Shown here one piece after another: positions 15,681 to 24,726 of a stretch of DNA of 64,000 bases (the stretch's first letter is position 1; every line of letters starts with the position of its first letter). Below the pieces are notes generated by a model that was not told where the DNA came from, made no database searches, and saw only the letters and a list, made by a program, of their open reading frames with translations. Source of the DNA: Halomonas sp. HAL1 (lineage in GTDB: Bacteria > Pseudomonadota > Gammaproteobacteria > Pseudomonadales > Halomonadaceae); the NCBI RefSeq assembly GCF_030544485.1, contig NZ_CP130610.1, forward strand, positions 3,968,001 to 4,032,000, read 5' to 3'. The translations under genes were made by a program, and so were the position numbers.

Positions 15681-17546
15681 ATGTCTGCCTACCGTTTTTC
15701 CCTTGCAACCTCATCATTGGGCATCGGCCGCGCCGCCACCGGGCTGGAAAGCCTGGTGCGTTTCCTCGTCTTTGGTATTTTGCTGGCCATGACCCTGGCG
15801 GTGCTCGCCGGTGTCGTTTCTCGCTATGTTTTCAATGACTCCTTTTCGTGGACCGAAGAGTTCGCGATATGGTGCTTTACTTGGTTAATCTTTCTCGGCG
15901 CGGCATTAGGGGTACGCCAACAGCGCCATGTTGCTGGTGACTTCCTGCCTAAGGATCTGCCAGCCTGGCTCGCCGGTGTACTGGGCTTCACCCAGAATCT
16001 TATCCTTTCGCTGACACTGATCATGATGTTGTTCGGTGGCTACCAACTAGCCGACATGGTGGGTGGCACCAGCGCCAGCTTACAGTGGCCCACGGCTATC
16101 AAGTACGCCGTCATTCCAATTTCCGGTGTCATCGCGCTGGTCTTCTTGCTCGCTCGCGACGCTGACAGTACAGGTATCCTGGTCCGCAACTTGGCGGCGA
16201 TAGTCATCGCTGGCTTGATCTATGCAGGGCTGGATCAAGGCCTATTGGGGCCCTTACAGGGCGTCTCACCGAGCCTGATCATGCTGGTGGTTTTCTTTCT
16301 GGCACTCGGGGTTGGTGTACCGGTATCGTTTTCGTTGATGTTCGGGGTGTTTATGGCCAGTTCGGCCTCGTTTATTCTGCCAGCGCCAGCGGTGGTTCAG
16401 AACATGGTCACCGGCTCGACTAAGTTCATCCTGCTAGCGATTCCCTTCTTTCTATCTACCGGTTACCTACTTAACCTGGGTGGGCTTTCGACTCGCTTAA
16501 TTGATTTCGCCACAAGCTTGGTAGGCCACCTGCGCGGTGGCTTGGCCCACGTCAACATCCTCAACAGCCTGATGGTTGGTGGTATCTCAGGCTCTTCGAG
16601 TGCCGATGCGGCCAGCAGCACCAAAATCCTGGTGCCTGAGATGGTCAAACGTGGCTACTCACCAGCGTTCTCATGCGCGGTCACCGCCTCATCGGCTATT
16701 TTGCCCAACGTGGTACCTCCTGCCATCGCTATGCTGGTCTATGCCTCGGTCGCCAACGTTTCTATCGCCCGCCTGTTCATGGCCGGTATCGTGCCTGCAC
16801 TGATGGCCGCCGGTGCGTTGATGCTGGTCGCTTATTGGATCTCCGTGCGACGTCAGTACCAGACAGCTACCGCCCGTGCGCCAATGGCGACGATCTGGCA
16901 TACCTTCGTGCGGGCGCTACCGGTGTTGGTTATCACCGTCGGTGTCCTTGGCGGCATCCGCTTTGGGGTGATTACCGCCACCGAGGCGGGTGTTGTGGCG
17001 CTGCTCTGGACGTTCGTGCTTGGCAAACTGGTATTCAAAGCGTACGACTGGAAGCAGTTTTACCGCTCCTTCGTTGAGTGCGGGACGGACGCCGCGCTGG
17101 TCGGTTTTTTGATCGCAGCCTCGGTACCGTTCGCATGGATATTGATTGCTGAGCAGGTACCCCAGGAAATAGTCGGCTGGGCAGGCACGGCGGCTGACAG
17201 TCAGTTCGGGTTGTTCATCATCCTTTTAGTGGTACTTGCCGTGGCCGGCATGTTTCTCGACCTGACACCAGCGATGCTGATCATCGCTCCCCTGTTTTTA
17301 CCGATGATGACCAATGCTGGCGTCGACCCGGTGCAATTGGGGATTGTGATGATTATTACCTTACAGCTAGGGGGGATATCGCCACCCGTGGGGCTGTTGG
17401 TATTTATCACATCGCAGATCGCCAAGGTATCGCCTTCCGCCGTGTTCCGTGCGGCGGTACCTTTCATCGCTGCGACCATGGTGATCGTCCTGCTACTGTG
17501 CATGTTCCCCGCACTCACCATTGGCCTGTGGAACCTGTTGGAATAA
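15681..17546 (+). CDS. TRAP transporter fused permease DctQM
   Basis: The protein has 621 residues from ATG 15681, preceded by GGAGCG; an upstream TTG frame lacks support. The first ~165 residues form a DctQ-like four-helix small subunit (SWTEEFAIWCFTWLIFLGAA). After a linker helix pair, residues from about 195 form a DctM large subunit (GGISGSSSADAASSTKILVP, SSAILPNVVPPAIAMLVY, and near the end LGGISPPVGLLVFI). Natural Q-M fusions are a recognised TRAP class. It pairs with the upstream DctP for sodium-driven sugar-acid uptake. A strong terminator follows and is shared with the convergent ureG. Confidence 0.92.
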   Translation: MSAYRFSLATSSLGIGRAATGLESLVRFLVFGILLAMTLAVLAGVVSRYVFNDSFSWTEEFAIWCFTWLIFLGAALGVRQQRHVAGDFLPKDLPAWLAGVLGFTQNLILSLTLIMMLFGGYQLADMVGGTSASLQWPTAIKYAVIPISGVIALVFLLARDADSTGILVRNLAAIVIAGLIYAGLDQGLLGPLQGVSPSLIMLVVFFLALGVGVPVSFSLMFGVFMASSASFILPAPAVVQNMVTGSTKFILLAIPFFLSTGYLLNLGGLSTRLIDFATSLVGHLRGGLAHVNILNSLMVGGISGSSSADAASSTKILVPEMVKRGYSPAFSCAVTASSAILPNVVPPAIAMLVYASVANVSIARLFMAGIVPALMAAGALMLVAYWISVRRQYQTATARAPMATIWHTFVRALPVLVITVGVLGGIRFGVITATEAGVVALLWTFVLGKLVFKAYDWKQFYRSFVECGTDAALVGFLIAASVPFAWILIAEQVPQEIVGWAGTAADSQFGLFIILLVVLAVAGMFLDLTPAMLIIAPLFLPMMTNAGVDPVQLGIVMIITLQLGGISPPVGLLVFITSQIAKVSPSAVFRAAVPFIAATMVIVLLLCMFPALTIGLWNLLE

Positions 17547-17562
17547 TAAGTCGCTAAACAGC

Positions 17563-17590
17563 AAAGGCCGCCAAACATTTGGCGGCCTTT
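17563..17590. terminator. bidirectional terminator between dctQM and ureG
   Basis: A perfect 13-bp stem AAAGGCCGCCAAA / TTTGGCGGCCTTT with a two-base loop lies between the convergent genes. A/T-rich arm ends allow termination in both directions. Confidence 0.85.
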
Positions 17591-17606
17591 GTGCATCGCG
17601 GACTTA

Positions 17607-18266
17607 CTAAATTGCCCCTGTACTCGCTGAAGCCAATGTATCAGCCTGCGGGCGCCGCTCATCCAGCATCCCTTTATCGAGAATAAAGCGGATAATCTCC
17701 TCTAGCCCTACCCCGTCATAAAGATTGGTAAACACGAAGGGGCGTTCGCCGCGCATTTTCTTCGAGTCGCGTTCCATCACTTCTAATGAAGCGTGAACAT
17801 ACTCGGCGATATCGATTTTATTAATGATCAGCAGGTCTGACTTGGTGATACCCGGCCCACCTTTGCGGGGGATTTTATCGCCTGCGGAAACGTCGATGAC
17901 GTAAAGCGTCAGGTCGGAAAGCTCGGGGCTGAAGGTGGCCGAAAGGTTGTCACCGCCCGACTCGACCATCACCAGTTCCAGCTTCGGGTGGCGCGCCTGG
18001 AGCTCATCAATGGCCGCCAGGTTCATCGAGGCATCTTCGCGAATGGCCGTATGCGGACAGCCGCCGGTTTCCACGCCCAGGATACGATCCGCTGGGAGGG
18101 CATCGTGCTTGAGCAGGAAGTCGGCGTCTTCGCGGGTATAGATATCGTTGGTGACCACGGCGATATCGTAGTAGTCACGCAGCGCTAAACAGAGTTGCTT
18201 GAGCAGCGCGGTTTTACCGGAGCCTACCGGGCCACCCACACCAACGCGTAAACAGTGAGTCATCAT
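17607..18266 (-). CDS. ureG: urease accessory GTPase UreG
   Basis: The protein has 219 residues. The P-loop [15 protein letters not shown] lies near residue 12. SIMIBI GTPase landmarks follow: [30 protein letters not shown] (the CPH metal site), [16 protein letters not shown] and [10 protein letters not shown] (NKxD). UreG hydrolyses GTP to drive nickel delivery into apo-urease together with UreE, UreF and UreD/H. It is the last gene of the minus-strand ureDABC-EFG cluster, 26 bases after ureF, and ends at the shared terminator. Confidence 0.97.
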   Translation of the reverse strand: MMTHCLRVGVGGPVGSGKTALLKQLCLALRDYYDIAVVTNDIYTREDADFLLKHDALPADRILGVETGGCPHTAIREDASMNLAAIDELQARHPKLELVMVESGGDNLSATFSPELSDLTLYVIDVSAGDKIPRKGGPGITKSDLLIINKIDIAEYVHASLEVMERDSKKMRGERPFVFTNLYDGVGLEEIIRFILDKGMLDERRPQADTLASASTGAI

Positions 18267-18292
18267 TCTCTCCTCGTTAACTTCTAAGCTTT

Positions 18293-19036
18293 TTAGCTTC
18301 TAAATAGGCGCGAATATTGCGTTTCGTGCAGGGCGCTGGCCAGTGCCAGGCCGGGCAGCACCGGGCCTAGCTCGTCATCTTCCAGCGTTAGCGCCTGATT
18401 GACGGCATCCACTAGCGCTGGGCGCAACTGCTCAATCACGCGCTGGGCGGCGGTGTGGCCCAGCGGAAGCGCTTTACAGGCCACTGCCAGTTGGTTCTCT
18501 AGCCACGCCCAGGCAAATCCCAGAAGGGTTTGGCGCACGGACACGCCACGCAAGTGAGCCGTGTAGGCAAACAGCGTCACATAGCCTGCCTGATGCGGGA
18601 GCAAAGGCGTTAGTAAGTCCTCACTTGGCAGCTGTTGGTCTCGGGGCAATAAATCCAAACTGCCCAGCAGGCGCTTAAGCGAGGCGCCCAGGCGGCTGTC
18701 TTCAGCGGCCAGCTCGGCGGTTTCCCGGGTGGCAGCCAGCCACTCATCCCACGCTGCTATGGTTGCGCGACCCGCTTCGCTATCAGCTTGGCCAAAGGCC
18801 TGATGCAATCGCGCCAGCACGGGAAGCTCGCAGCGGGTTAAGCCATCTTCCAGCACGCCGCTTAACCACTCAGCAAGACTCGCTTCATCACGTACCCAGT
18901 CCAGCTCAAAGGCGCTTTCCAGGCCTTGAGAAAACGCGAAGGCACCAATCGGCAGCGCGGGGCTTACCAGCTGCATCAGCCCCAGCAGCGCCAGTTCGTC
19001 GCTTTGGCTTTCTAGTGCGGTAAGCTCAGTGTGCAT
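18293..19036 (-). CDS. ureF: urease accessory protein UreF
   Basis: The protein has 247 residues from ATG 19036; ATG 19048 is an alternative. The frame stays open further upstream only because it runs antiphase through the repetitive His codons of ureE. UreF is all-helical: [21 protein letters not shown] near the N terminus is the family signature, and the C terminus has [16 protein letters not shown]. It acts as the checkpoint protein bridging UreD/H and UreG in the apo-urease activation complex. Its start overlaps the 3' end of ureE by 11 bases, so translation is probably coupled. Confidence 0.93.
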   Translation of the reverse strand: MHTELTALESQSDELALLGLMQLVSPALPIGAFAFSQGLESAFELDWVRDEASLAEWLSGVLEDGLTRCELPVLARLHQAFGQADSEAGRATIAAWDEWLAATRETAELAAEDSRLGASLKRLLGSLDLLPRDQQLPSEDLLTPLLPHQAGYVTLFAYTAHLRGVSVRQTLLGFAWAWLENQLAVACKALPLGHTAAQRVIEQLRPALVDAVNQALTLEDDELGPVLPGLALASALHETQYSRLFRS

Positions 19037-19559
19037 GGTGGTGCTCATGCGGGTGGTCATGGTCGTGTGAATGCCCGTGCGAATGGCCATGACCGTGGGA
19101 ATGCGAATGCCCGCCGCCCACTTGGTTATAAGCGCCCGGTTCAGGGTCGAACGTGGCGTTGTGGTGCTCTAGTTCGGCACCCAGTAGCTCGGCGAGTTCT
19201 TCCAGCACGTGATCCGGCGGGAAGCGCACCCAGCCGCCTTTTTCATCTTCACCCAGCGCCAGCTGTACGTGGCGATTGCCCAGATGATAAGCGAGCCGCG
19301 CCAGCGGTAAGCCAGTACTCACTCGCGCGGTAACCACCGGCTCTACGGCGGCGCATACGCGTACTATCTCACCACTTTCGGCTTTCAGGCCTTCGCCGCT
19401 TCGCAGCACCGGGCCGCGATCCAGAAATAGGCCCAGCTCGCGGCCGCTATCGCTTTGGGCTTTTAAGCGCCCACGAATACGTAGCTCAAAGGGCAGCGTG
19501 AGTGTGTCGCTCGCCGCGCTCTCCTCTATTGGTCCTAAGCGCTCTATGAGTTTAAGCAT
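19026..19559 (-). CDS. ureE: urease nickel chaperone UreE with a His-rich tail
   Basis: The protein has 177 residues. The N-terminal UreE domain (about 1-70; LPFELRIRGRLKAQSDSGRE) is followed by the metal-binding C-terminal domain (LGNRHVQLALGEDEKGGWVRF with the conserved GNRH). The last ~30 residues are nearly all His with Gly, Ser and Asp, a nickel-storing tail as in Klebsiella UreE but here HSHGHGH-patterned. UreE gives Ni2+ to UreG. It is separated from ureC by 174 bases that hold a palindromic repeat, an unusual interruption of the operon. Confidence 0.96.
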   Translation of the reverse strand: MLKLIERLGPIEESAASDTLTLPFELRIRGRLKAQSDSGRELGLFLDRGPVLRSGEGLKAESGEIVRVCAAVEPVVTARVSTGLPLARLAYHLGNRHVQLALGEDEKGGWVRFPPDHVLEELAELLGAELEHHNATFDPEPGAYNQVGGGHSHSHGHGHSHGHSHDHDHPHEHHHAH

Positions 19560-19605
19560 TGGTATCGTCCTGTTCAGAACCTGCAGTTAAGCACCCAGCA
19601 GCCGA

Positions 19606-19702
19606 GCCGGGGGTAGGTCGTAGTGAGGGTCTTTTGCCATGGATGGCAAAAGTAGCGTACAGGGATGTATTTACAGCGCCCTCACGTAGAGCTACCCCCG
19701 GC
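19606..19702. repeat. palindromic REP/MITE-like element between ureC and ureE
   Basis: This is a nested imperfect palindrome of about 97 bp. Outer arms are GCCGGGGGTAG (19606-19616) and CTACCCCCGGC (19692-19702). Inner arms are GTGAGGG (19623-19629) and CCCTCAC (19679-19685). Inside is an independent hairpin, TTTTGCCAT-GG-ATGGCAAAA (19632-19651). The arms are exact and the element would fold into a branched RNA or cruciform. Such structured intergenic repeats are usually multi-copy, but no second copy is recognised in this window. Confidence 0.7.
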
Positions 19703-19733
19703 ACTGCACTTACTGGCGGCCACAGCGCGCTAT

Positions 19734-21449
19734 TCAAAATAAATGATAACGCTGAGCCAGCGGCAGTTCGGTGGCGGGCTCGCAGGTTAAAATTTCACCG
19801 TCGCAGCGCACTTCGTAGGTTTGCGGATCTACCGTCAGCTCCGGGCAGGCATCGTTCAGCTTCATATCCTTTTTGCGCACTTGGCGCACGTTTTTACACG
19901 CCGCTAGTTCGCTATTAAGCCCGAGAGTCTCTTTAATGCCTGCATCCAGCGCGGCCTGGCTGACAAAACTGAGCCGGGTTTGGCTCGCTGCGCGGCCAAA
20001 GGCGCCAAACATATAGCGGTAGTGAACCGGCTGCGGCGTGGGAATCGAAGCATTGGGATCGCCCATGGGCGCCGCTGCAATCATGCCGCCTTTGATCATC
20101 ATCGCCGGTTTCACGCCAAAGAAGGCCGGTTTCCACAGCACCAGATCCGCCAGTTTACCGACTTCGATGGAGCCCACTTCGTGAGCGATGCCGTGAGTGA
20201 TCGCCGGATTGATGGTGTACTTGGCGATATAGCGCTTGGCGCGCAGATTGTCAGCGCCCATCGCTTCATCTTCCGGCAGCAGGCCGCGCTGCACCTTCAT
20301 TTTATGCGCCGTTTGCCAGGTGCGGCAGACCACTTCACCGACTCGCCCCATGGCCTGGGAATCCGAGGCGATCATCGAAATCACGCCTAAGTCGTGCAGG
20401 ATATCCTCGGCGGCGATGGTTTCGCGGCGAATGCGTGAGTCGGCGAAGGCCACATCTTCGGGGATATTGGGGTCGAGGTGGTGACACACCATCAGCATAT
20501 CGAGGTGTTCGTCGATGGTGTTGACCGTGTAGGGCCGCGTCGGGTTAGTGGACGACGGCAGCACATAGGCTTTCGAGCAGGCAGTCAGGATATCTGGGGC
20601 GTGACCGCCACCCGCGCCTTCGGTGTGGTAGGTGTGGATGCAGCGCTCTTTAAACGCGGCCAGGGTGTCTTCCACAAAGCCTGATTCGTTCAGCGTGTCG
20701 GTGTGAATCGCCACCTGCACATCGTAGGCATCGGCCACGTTGAGGCAGTTATTGATCGAAGCGGGCGTGGTCCCCCAATCTTCGTGCAGCTTGAGCCCCA
20801 TGGCGCCCGCTTTGAGCTGGAGCTCCAGGGATTCGGGCAGGCTGGCGTTGCCCTTGCCCAGAAAGCCGATATTCATCGGCATATCGTCCACCGCCTGGAG
20901 CATTTTGCCGATATGCCAGGGACCTGGCGTGCAGGTGGTGGCGTTGGTGCCAGTCGCTGGGCCAGTGCCGCCGCCGAGCATGGTGGTCACGCCGCTCATC
21001 AGCGCTTCTTCGATCTGCTGGGGGCAGATAAAGTGGATGTGGGAATCGATGCCGCCTGCAGTCAGTATCTTCCCTTCGCCGGAAATGATTTCGGTGCCGG
21101 GGCCAATGACGATCTCCACATCGGGCTGTACGTCTGGGTTGCCCGCCTTGCCAATCGCGGCGATACGGCCGTTCTGAATACCGACATCGGCTTTGACGAT
21201 GCCCCACCAATCCAGAATCAGCGCGTTGGTGATGACGGTATCCATGACCGTGTCGTCAGCGCGCTGGCTTTGGCCCATGCCGTCGCGGATGACTTTACCA
21301 CCGCCGAACTTCACTTCATCGCCGTAGTGGGTGGCGTCTTTCTCGACTTCGATCCACAGCTCGGTATCGCCCAGACGAACGCGGTCGCCCACCGTGGGGC
21401 CGTACATATCGGCGTAGGCTTGCCGACTGATCTTGTTGGTCGGCTTCAT
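19734..21449 (-). CDS. ureC: urease alpha subunit UreC
   Basis: The protein has 571 residues, full length. It is the catalytic subunit hydrolysing urea to ammonia and carbamate at a di-nickel centre. Visible active-site elements are [10 protein letters not shown] (His-x-His), GLKLHEDWG (carbamylated Lys), [27 protein letters not shown] and the flap [16 protein letters not shown]. The start overlaps ureB by four bases. All key residues look intact. It lies in ureDABC order within a nitrogen-regulated operon starting at about 23.1 kb. Confidence 0.98.
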   Translation of the reverse strand: MKPTNKISRQAYADMYGPTVGDRVRLGDTELWIEVEKDATHYGDEVKFGGGKVIRDGMGQSQRADDTVMDTVITNALILDWWGIVKADVGIQNGRIAAIGKAGNPDVQPDVEIVIGPGTEIISGEGKILTAGGIDSHIHFICPQQIEEALMSGVTTMLGGGTGPATGTNATTCTPGPWHIGKMLQAVDDMPMNIGFLGKGNASLPESLELQLKAGAMGLKLHEDWGTTPASINNCLNVADAYDVQVAIHTDTLNESGFVEDTLAAFKERCIHTYHTEGAGGGHAPDILTACSKAYVLPSSTNPTRPYTVNTIDEHLDMLMVCHHLDPNIPEDVAFADSRIRRETIAAEDILHDLGVISMIASDSQAMGRVGEVVCRTWQTAHKMKVQRGLLPEDEAMGADNLRAKRYIAKYTINPAITHGIAHEVGSIEVGKLADLVLWKPAFFGVKPAMMIKGGMIAAAPMGDPNASIPTPQPVHYRYMFGAFGRAASQTRLSFVSQAALDAGIKETLGLNSELAACKNVRQVRKKDMKLNDACPELTVDPQTYEVRCDGEILTCEPATELPLAQRYHLF

Positions 21450-21814
21450 GACTGACCTCCAGCTTCGCCTGGTTTCTGTGCTTTTCGCGCGGCATCGGGC
21501 GCGGTAGAGAGTAGCGCGCCCATGACATCGCCACGGAAGCCGTAAATTTCACGCTTACCGACAAATGGAATCAGCGTGACTTCACGGGTTTGGCCGGGCT
21601 CAAAGCGAATAGCGGTGCCAGCGGCTACGTCCAGGCGAAAGCCACGGGTTTTAGTACGATCAAACACCAGCGCGGGATTGGCTTCCGCAAAGTGGTAGTG
21701 GGAGCCAATCTGAATGGGGCGGTCGCCGGTATTGGCCACTTCGACACTAATCCGCTCGCGGCCCACGCACAGTTCGATGTCACCCTCTTTTAACTTGTAC
21801 TCACCGGGAATCAT
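21446..21814 (-). CDS. ureB: urease beta subunit UreB
   Basis: The protein has 122 residues, close to the typical 100-130. It opens with [20 protein letters not shown] and carries [22 protein letters not shown], the conserved core of UreB. UreB is a structural beta-sandwich subunit of the UreABC trimer. It lies between ureA (26-base gap) and ureC (four-base overlap). The C-terminal tail is Ala/Gln-rich and otherwise unremarkable. Confidence 0.97.
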   Translation of the reverse strand: MIPGEYKLKEGDIELCVGRERISVEVANTGDRPIQIGSHYHFAEANPALVFDRTKTRGFRLDVAAGTAIRFEPGQTREVTLIPFVGKREIYGFRGDVMGALLSTAPDAARKAQKPGEAGGQS

Positions 21815-21839
21815 CAGGCGCTCTCCTGGTTGCTGAAAA

Positions 21840-22142
21840 CTAGTTGATAGGTGTGTGGACAGTAACCAGCTTGGTGCCGTCGGGGAAAGTGGCCTCCACC
21901 TGCACTTCGTCGACCATCTCGGCGACGCCGTCCATCACATCCTCACGGCTGAGTATCTCGCGGCCATAGCTCATTAAATCGGCCACGCTGCGGCCATCCC
22001 GGGCGCCTTCCATAATTTCAAAGCTGATCAGCGCTACCGCTTCGGGGTAATTAAGCTTTAAACCACGTGCTTTGCGGCGCTCCGCCAGTTGGGCGGCTGA
22101 GAACAGCAGCAGCTTGTCTTTATCTCTCGGGGTTAATTCCAT
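21840..22142 (-). CDS. ureA: urease gamma subunit UreA
   Basis: The protein has 100 residues, exactly the usual length, if the start is ATG 22142 ([20 protein letters not shown]); that start has GGAG about ten bases upstream. The remaining landmarks are [20 protein letters not shown] and [20 protein letters not shown]. It is the small structural subunit of urease. The gene follows ureD by 27 bases and heads the structural genes. Confidence 0.97.
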   Translation of the reverse strand: MELTPRDKDKLLLFSAAQLAERRKARGLKLNYPEAVALISFEIMEGARDGRSVADLMSYGREILSREDVMDGVAEMVDEVQVEATFPDGTKLVTVHTPIN

Positions 22143-22169
22143 GGGGCGTTTCTCCAGCAATCTATTCGA

Positions 22170-23054
22170 TTAGGTTAACCAAATACGCGGTGTGTGGGCG
22201 TCTCGCTCAATCCACAGGGGGCGCAAAAGTTGCCAAGCCTGCTCGCATAATGCCCAGGCTTCATTACGCGAGTTACCCAAGTAGCGTAATAGCAGCACGC
22301 CATGACGAACGGTCACCGCCCAACGTGCGTTATCCGGTAGCGCTTCACGCAACGCTTCAATCGCCGCAGGTGCATCTTCAATGCCTACCGCCCAGAGCGT
22401 GGCCTGCACCGTGGCGCCACCCTGCCCCCAGCGCCCAGCAAAGCGTGGGTGTAGTGGGTCTAACGGTTGGCGCTCTAACCACAGCGGCTTGCCGTCCAGG
22501 GTTAAACGGAAGTGTTGCTCAATGCGGCCTGAAACGTAAGGTAAATCGCTAGCGGGGCGGCCTAGCGCCATCACTTCCCAGCCCAGGCAGCGGGCGCTGC
22601 CATGCAGCTCGATATGGGTGCGCTGCTCGCCTTTCGAGCCATCGAAGGCGATGGTCTCCTGGGGCAGCCACTCCAAAGTGGCGCCATCTTCAACGCTTAA
22701 CCGGGTGTGCTGGGCCCAAGCCACGCCCTGGCTGTCGGCTTTATAGAGTTTATTGGCGGCAGGCGTTGTGAGTAGCGCATGGGCACCACGCTCGACATGA
22801 GCGCTAATGGTAAGCGCGTCGCCGCTCACCAGCCCGCCCGGTGGGTGAAGCACGTACACATGGCACGCCTCACTCCGGCCTTCTGGGTAGAAGGGCCGTT
22901 GCACCCGCAGCGGGCCTTGGTGGCGCGCCTGTACCATGCGGGTAACGCCGTCGCGATGAGCAAAACGTAAGTCCAACGAAGCCGCCCAGTGGCGGCCTTG
23001 ATCAAAGCGGTGGCCAGAGGCAAGGGGAGATTTTGCGATATCGCATAGCATCAT
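22170..23054 (-). CDS. ureD: urease accessory protein UreD (UreH)
   Basis: The protein has 294 residues. UreD family landmarks are LHPPGGLVSGDALTISAHVE, LLTTPAANKLYK and LEWLPQETIAFDGSKGEQRT. It is the scaffold that binds apo-urease and recruits UreF and UreG for nickel insertion. It is the first gene of the urease operon, about 30 bases downstream of the predicted start from a sigma-54 promoter at 23097-23112. Two ATGs (23054 and 23051) are adjacent and either could be used. Confidence 0.93.
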   Translation of the reverse strand: MMLCDIAKSPLASGHRFDQGRHWAASLDLRFAHRDGVTRMVQARHQGPLRVQRPFYPEGRSEACHVYVLHPPGGLVSGDALTISAHVERGAHALLTTPAANKLYKADSQGVAWAQHTRLSVEDGATLEWLPQETIAFDGSKGEQRTHIELHGSARCLGWEVMALGRPASDLPYVSGRIEQHFRLTLDGKPLWLERQPLDPLHPRFAGRWGQGGATVQATLWAVGIEDAPAAIEALREALPDNARWAVTVRHGVLLLRYLGNSRNEAWALCEQAWQLLRPLWIERDAHTPRIWLT

Positions 23055-23096
23055 AATTAGCTATCGCTTCCTTTCAGTAAGCCGTTAGCTAAGCAG

Positions 23097-23112
23097 TGCA
23101 ATTAATGCGCCA
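23097..23112 (-). promoter_or_regulatory. sigma-54 promoter of the urease operon
   Basis: The minus strand reads TGGCGC-ATTAA-TTGCA, matching the -24/-12 consensus TGGCAC-N5-TTGCW with the required spacing. Transcription would begin about 30 bases before ureD. NtrC-like half-sites lie 75-110 bases upstream. Confidence 0.75.
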
Positions 23113-23185
23113 AAATGGTGAAAAACTATTTTCAATTTCTAAAACAATGAGTTAAACAATGCCTCTCTACACCTAAAACTTTCAA

Positions 23186-23223
23186 TGCACCACAAAAGAT
23201 CAAAAAAATTACAAGTTGCACCA
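23186..23223 (-). promoter_or_regulatory. NtrC-like half-sites upstream of the ure promoter
   Basis: Two TGCACCA copies (23186-23192 and 23217-23223) match half of the NtrC site TGCACCA-N3-TGGTGCA. They lie upstream of the sigma-54 element, at normal enhancer distance. Neither is a full palindrome. Confidence 0.4.
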
Positions 23224-23361
23224 AACAAGAACGCGCAGTCGCTGCTTATCCTGCCAACTAGGCTGCATCAGCAAGTAAATATATCGATTAAAAGGGAGCT
23301 AACACGGCTAGACAACCGCTTAGCATGGCGCTTATATAAGCTTTTATTCAGGAGCCTAATC

Positions 23362-23589
23362 ATGCTTCAACTTCGCCCTAACTGTGAATGCTGCGATAAG
23401 GATTTACCCCCTGATGCAGCGGCGGTCATTTGCTCCTTTGAATGCACATTTTGCCCTGAGTGCGCCAACGGCGTGCTGGCTGGGTCATGCCCCAATTGTG
23501 GCGGCCATTTTTCGCCGCGACCCGTTAGGCCCAGCCACTTGCTGGATAAGTACCCTGCTTCATCAGAGCGCATTGTAAAGGCCCCTTAA
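23362..23589 (+). CDS. DUF1272 small zinc-ribbon-like protein
   Basis: The protein has 75 residues from ATG 23362 with AGGAG at the right distance. The much longer frame upstream to 23185 lacks a ribosome site. It has the DUF1272 pattern: LQLRPNCECCDKDLPP at the start and ICSFECTFCPECANG, then CPNCGG, giving four Cys-pair knuckles probably binding zinc. The function is unknown. It sits between ureD and urtE, next to a small secreted protein 13 bases downstream, and may be co-transcribed with it. Confidence 0.85.
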   Translation: MLQLRPNCECCDKDLPPDAAAVICSFECTFCPECANGVLAGSCPNCGGHFSPRPVRPSHLLDKYPASSERIVKAP

Positions 23590-23602
23590 AAGAGCATAAC
23601 GA

Positions 23603-23941
23603 ATGAAACGATCTGCTGTTCTTTCCGCCGGACTTCTACTCAGCCTAGTGAGCAGCCACGGTGCCGCGCAGTCATTGCCAAAAGGCGCAATCCAGGCAGG
23701 CTCACTCTCTAATCAGCAGCTCATACAGGATGCTATGCCCGCCGTGGCAGCAAAAGTGGCAACCCTTGGCTGTAGCGCTCCCGAGTCATTCCAGCCTTAC
23801 GTGATCTCTATGCCGCAGGGGAGTGAAGGGTCCAGGTATTGGAGTGAGGTGTGGGTTGTTGAGGGGTGCGGTTCTGAATTCCCTGTGGAAATTCGTTTTA
23901 GTGAGGCGGGCCTTGGGGCCGCCAATTACGTGATTGAGTAA
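23603..23941 (+). CDS. small exported protein of unknown function
   Basis: The protein has 112 residues. A signal peptide (MKRSAVLSAGLLLSLVSSHG, cleavage near AAQ) is followed by a mature domain of about 90 residues with two cysteines (TLGCSAP and EGCGSEF) that could form a disulfide in the periplasm. I do not recognise a family with confidence. It lies just downstream of the DUF1272 gene and convergent with urtE. Export is well supported; function is not. Confidence 0.7.
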   Translation: MKRSAVLSAGLLLSLVSSHGAAQSLPKGAIQAGSLSNQQLIQDAMPAVAAKVATLGCSAPESFQPYVISMPQGSEGSRYWSEVWVVEGCGSEFPVEIRFSEAGLGAANYVIE

Positions 23942-24018
23942 ACTTTCTTGGCCGCGTTAAGCGACGGCACCCTGGCCGCCGCTAAACGTGGTATTGGGCA
24001 CAAACCCACGACCGTGCC

Positions 24019-24726
24019 CTATACCGTCAGATGCTGCTTGATCAGCTCATTGGAAAGTTCACTGATCTCGCCTTTGGCTACCGGGCGGCCGCGATCCATG
24101 ATCACAAAGCAGTCGGCGTACTTGCGGGCAAAAGGTAGTTTTTGCTCCACCAGTAGCACCGTGAGACCATCCTCGTTGATCAACTGACGAATCACCTGGC
24201 CGATCTGGGCGACGATATTGGGCTGAATGCCCTCCCCCGGTTCGTCCAGAATCAGCAGTTTGGGTTCGATGACCAGCGCACGGCCAATGGCCAACTGCTG
24301 CTGTTGACCACCGGATAGATCACCGCCACGGCGGTTTTTCATCTCCTTGAGCACGGGGAACAGCTCGTAGACCCGCTCGGGAATCTTTTTCAGCCCGTCG
24401 CTGCGGGCGGCAAGGCCGGTGCGCAAATTCTCCTCTACAGTCAGCAGCGGAAATATCTGCCGTCCTTGGGGCACATAGCCAATCCCCAACCGTGAGCGCG
24501 CTTCAATGGCTTTTTTAGTCAGCTCGATCTCGTCTGCCTCGGCGGTGTAGCGCAGCTCGCCACTTTTGACGGCCACCTCGCCCATCACGGCTTTCAGCAG
24601 TGTCGTTTTACCCACGCCGTTTCGGCCCATCACACAGGTGCACTGGCCTGTGGGCACGTCCAAATCCAGATCCCACAGGGTGTGGCTTTCGCCGTAGAAC
24701 TGGTTGAGCTTTTCAATGGCTAGCAT
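24019..24726 (-). CDS. urtE: urea ABC transporter ATPase UrtE
   Basis: The protein has 235 residues and is a LivF-type ABC ATPase. It has Walker A GRNGVGKTTLLKAV near residue 36, the signature LSGGQQQQLAIGRALVIEPK and Walker B LLILDEPGEGIQPN. The start MLAIEKLNQFYGESHTLWDL is typical of UrtE. It powers high-affinity urea import with UrtD. It is the last gene of urtABCDE and overlaps urtD at TGATG, so translation is probably coupled. Confidence 0.95.
   Translation of the reverse strand: MLAIEKLNQFYGESHTLWDLDLDVPTGQCTCVMGRNGVGKTTLLKAVMGEVAVKSGELRYTAEADEIELTKKAIEARSRLGIGYVPQGRQIFPLLTVEENLRTGLAARSDGLKKIPERVYELFPVLKEMKNRRGGDLSGGQQQQLAIGRALVIEPKLLILDEPGEGIQPNIVAQIGQVIRQLINEDGLTVLLVEQKLPFARKYADCFVIMDRGRPVAKGEISELSNELIKQHLTV

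Larger units (their letters stand above)
23055..23361. other. divergent intergenic region between ureD and the DUF1272 gene
   Basis: This A+T-rich spacer of 307 bases holds the ure sigma-54 promoter and the two NtrC-like half-sites. On the plus side an AGGAG ribosome site precedes the ATG at 23362. No other gene is seen. Confidence 0.55.

Noticed and set aside
20703..21455. Plus-strand open frame (250 codons) opposite ureC
   Set aside because: It is a shadow of the conserved ureC reading frame; the translation has no recognisable motif.
23107..23121. GCGCCA-AAA-TGGTGA read as a full NtrC dyad
   Set aside because: It resembles TGCACCA-N3-TGGTGCA with mismatches, but its left half is the -24 element of the better-supported sigma-54 promoter. 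I count it only as part of the promoter.
23996..24019. Terminator hairpin after urtE
   Set aside because: GGGCAC/GTGCCC arms are only six base pairs around a 12-base loop and no T-run follows on the minus strand.
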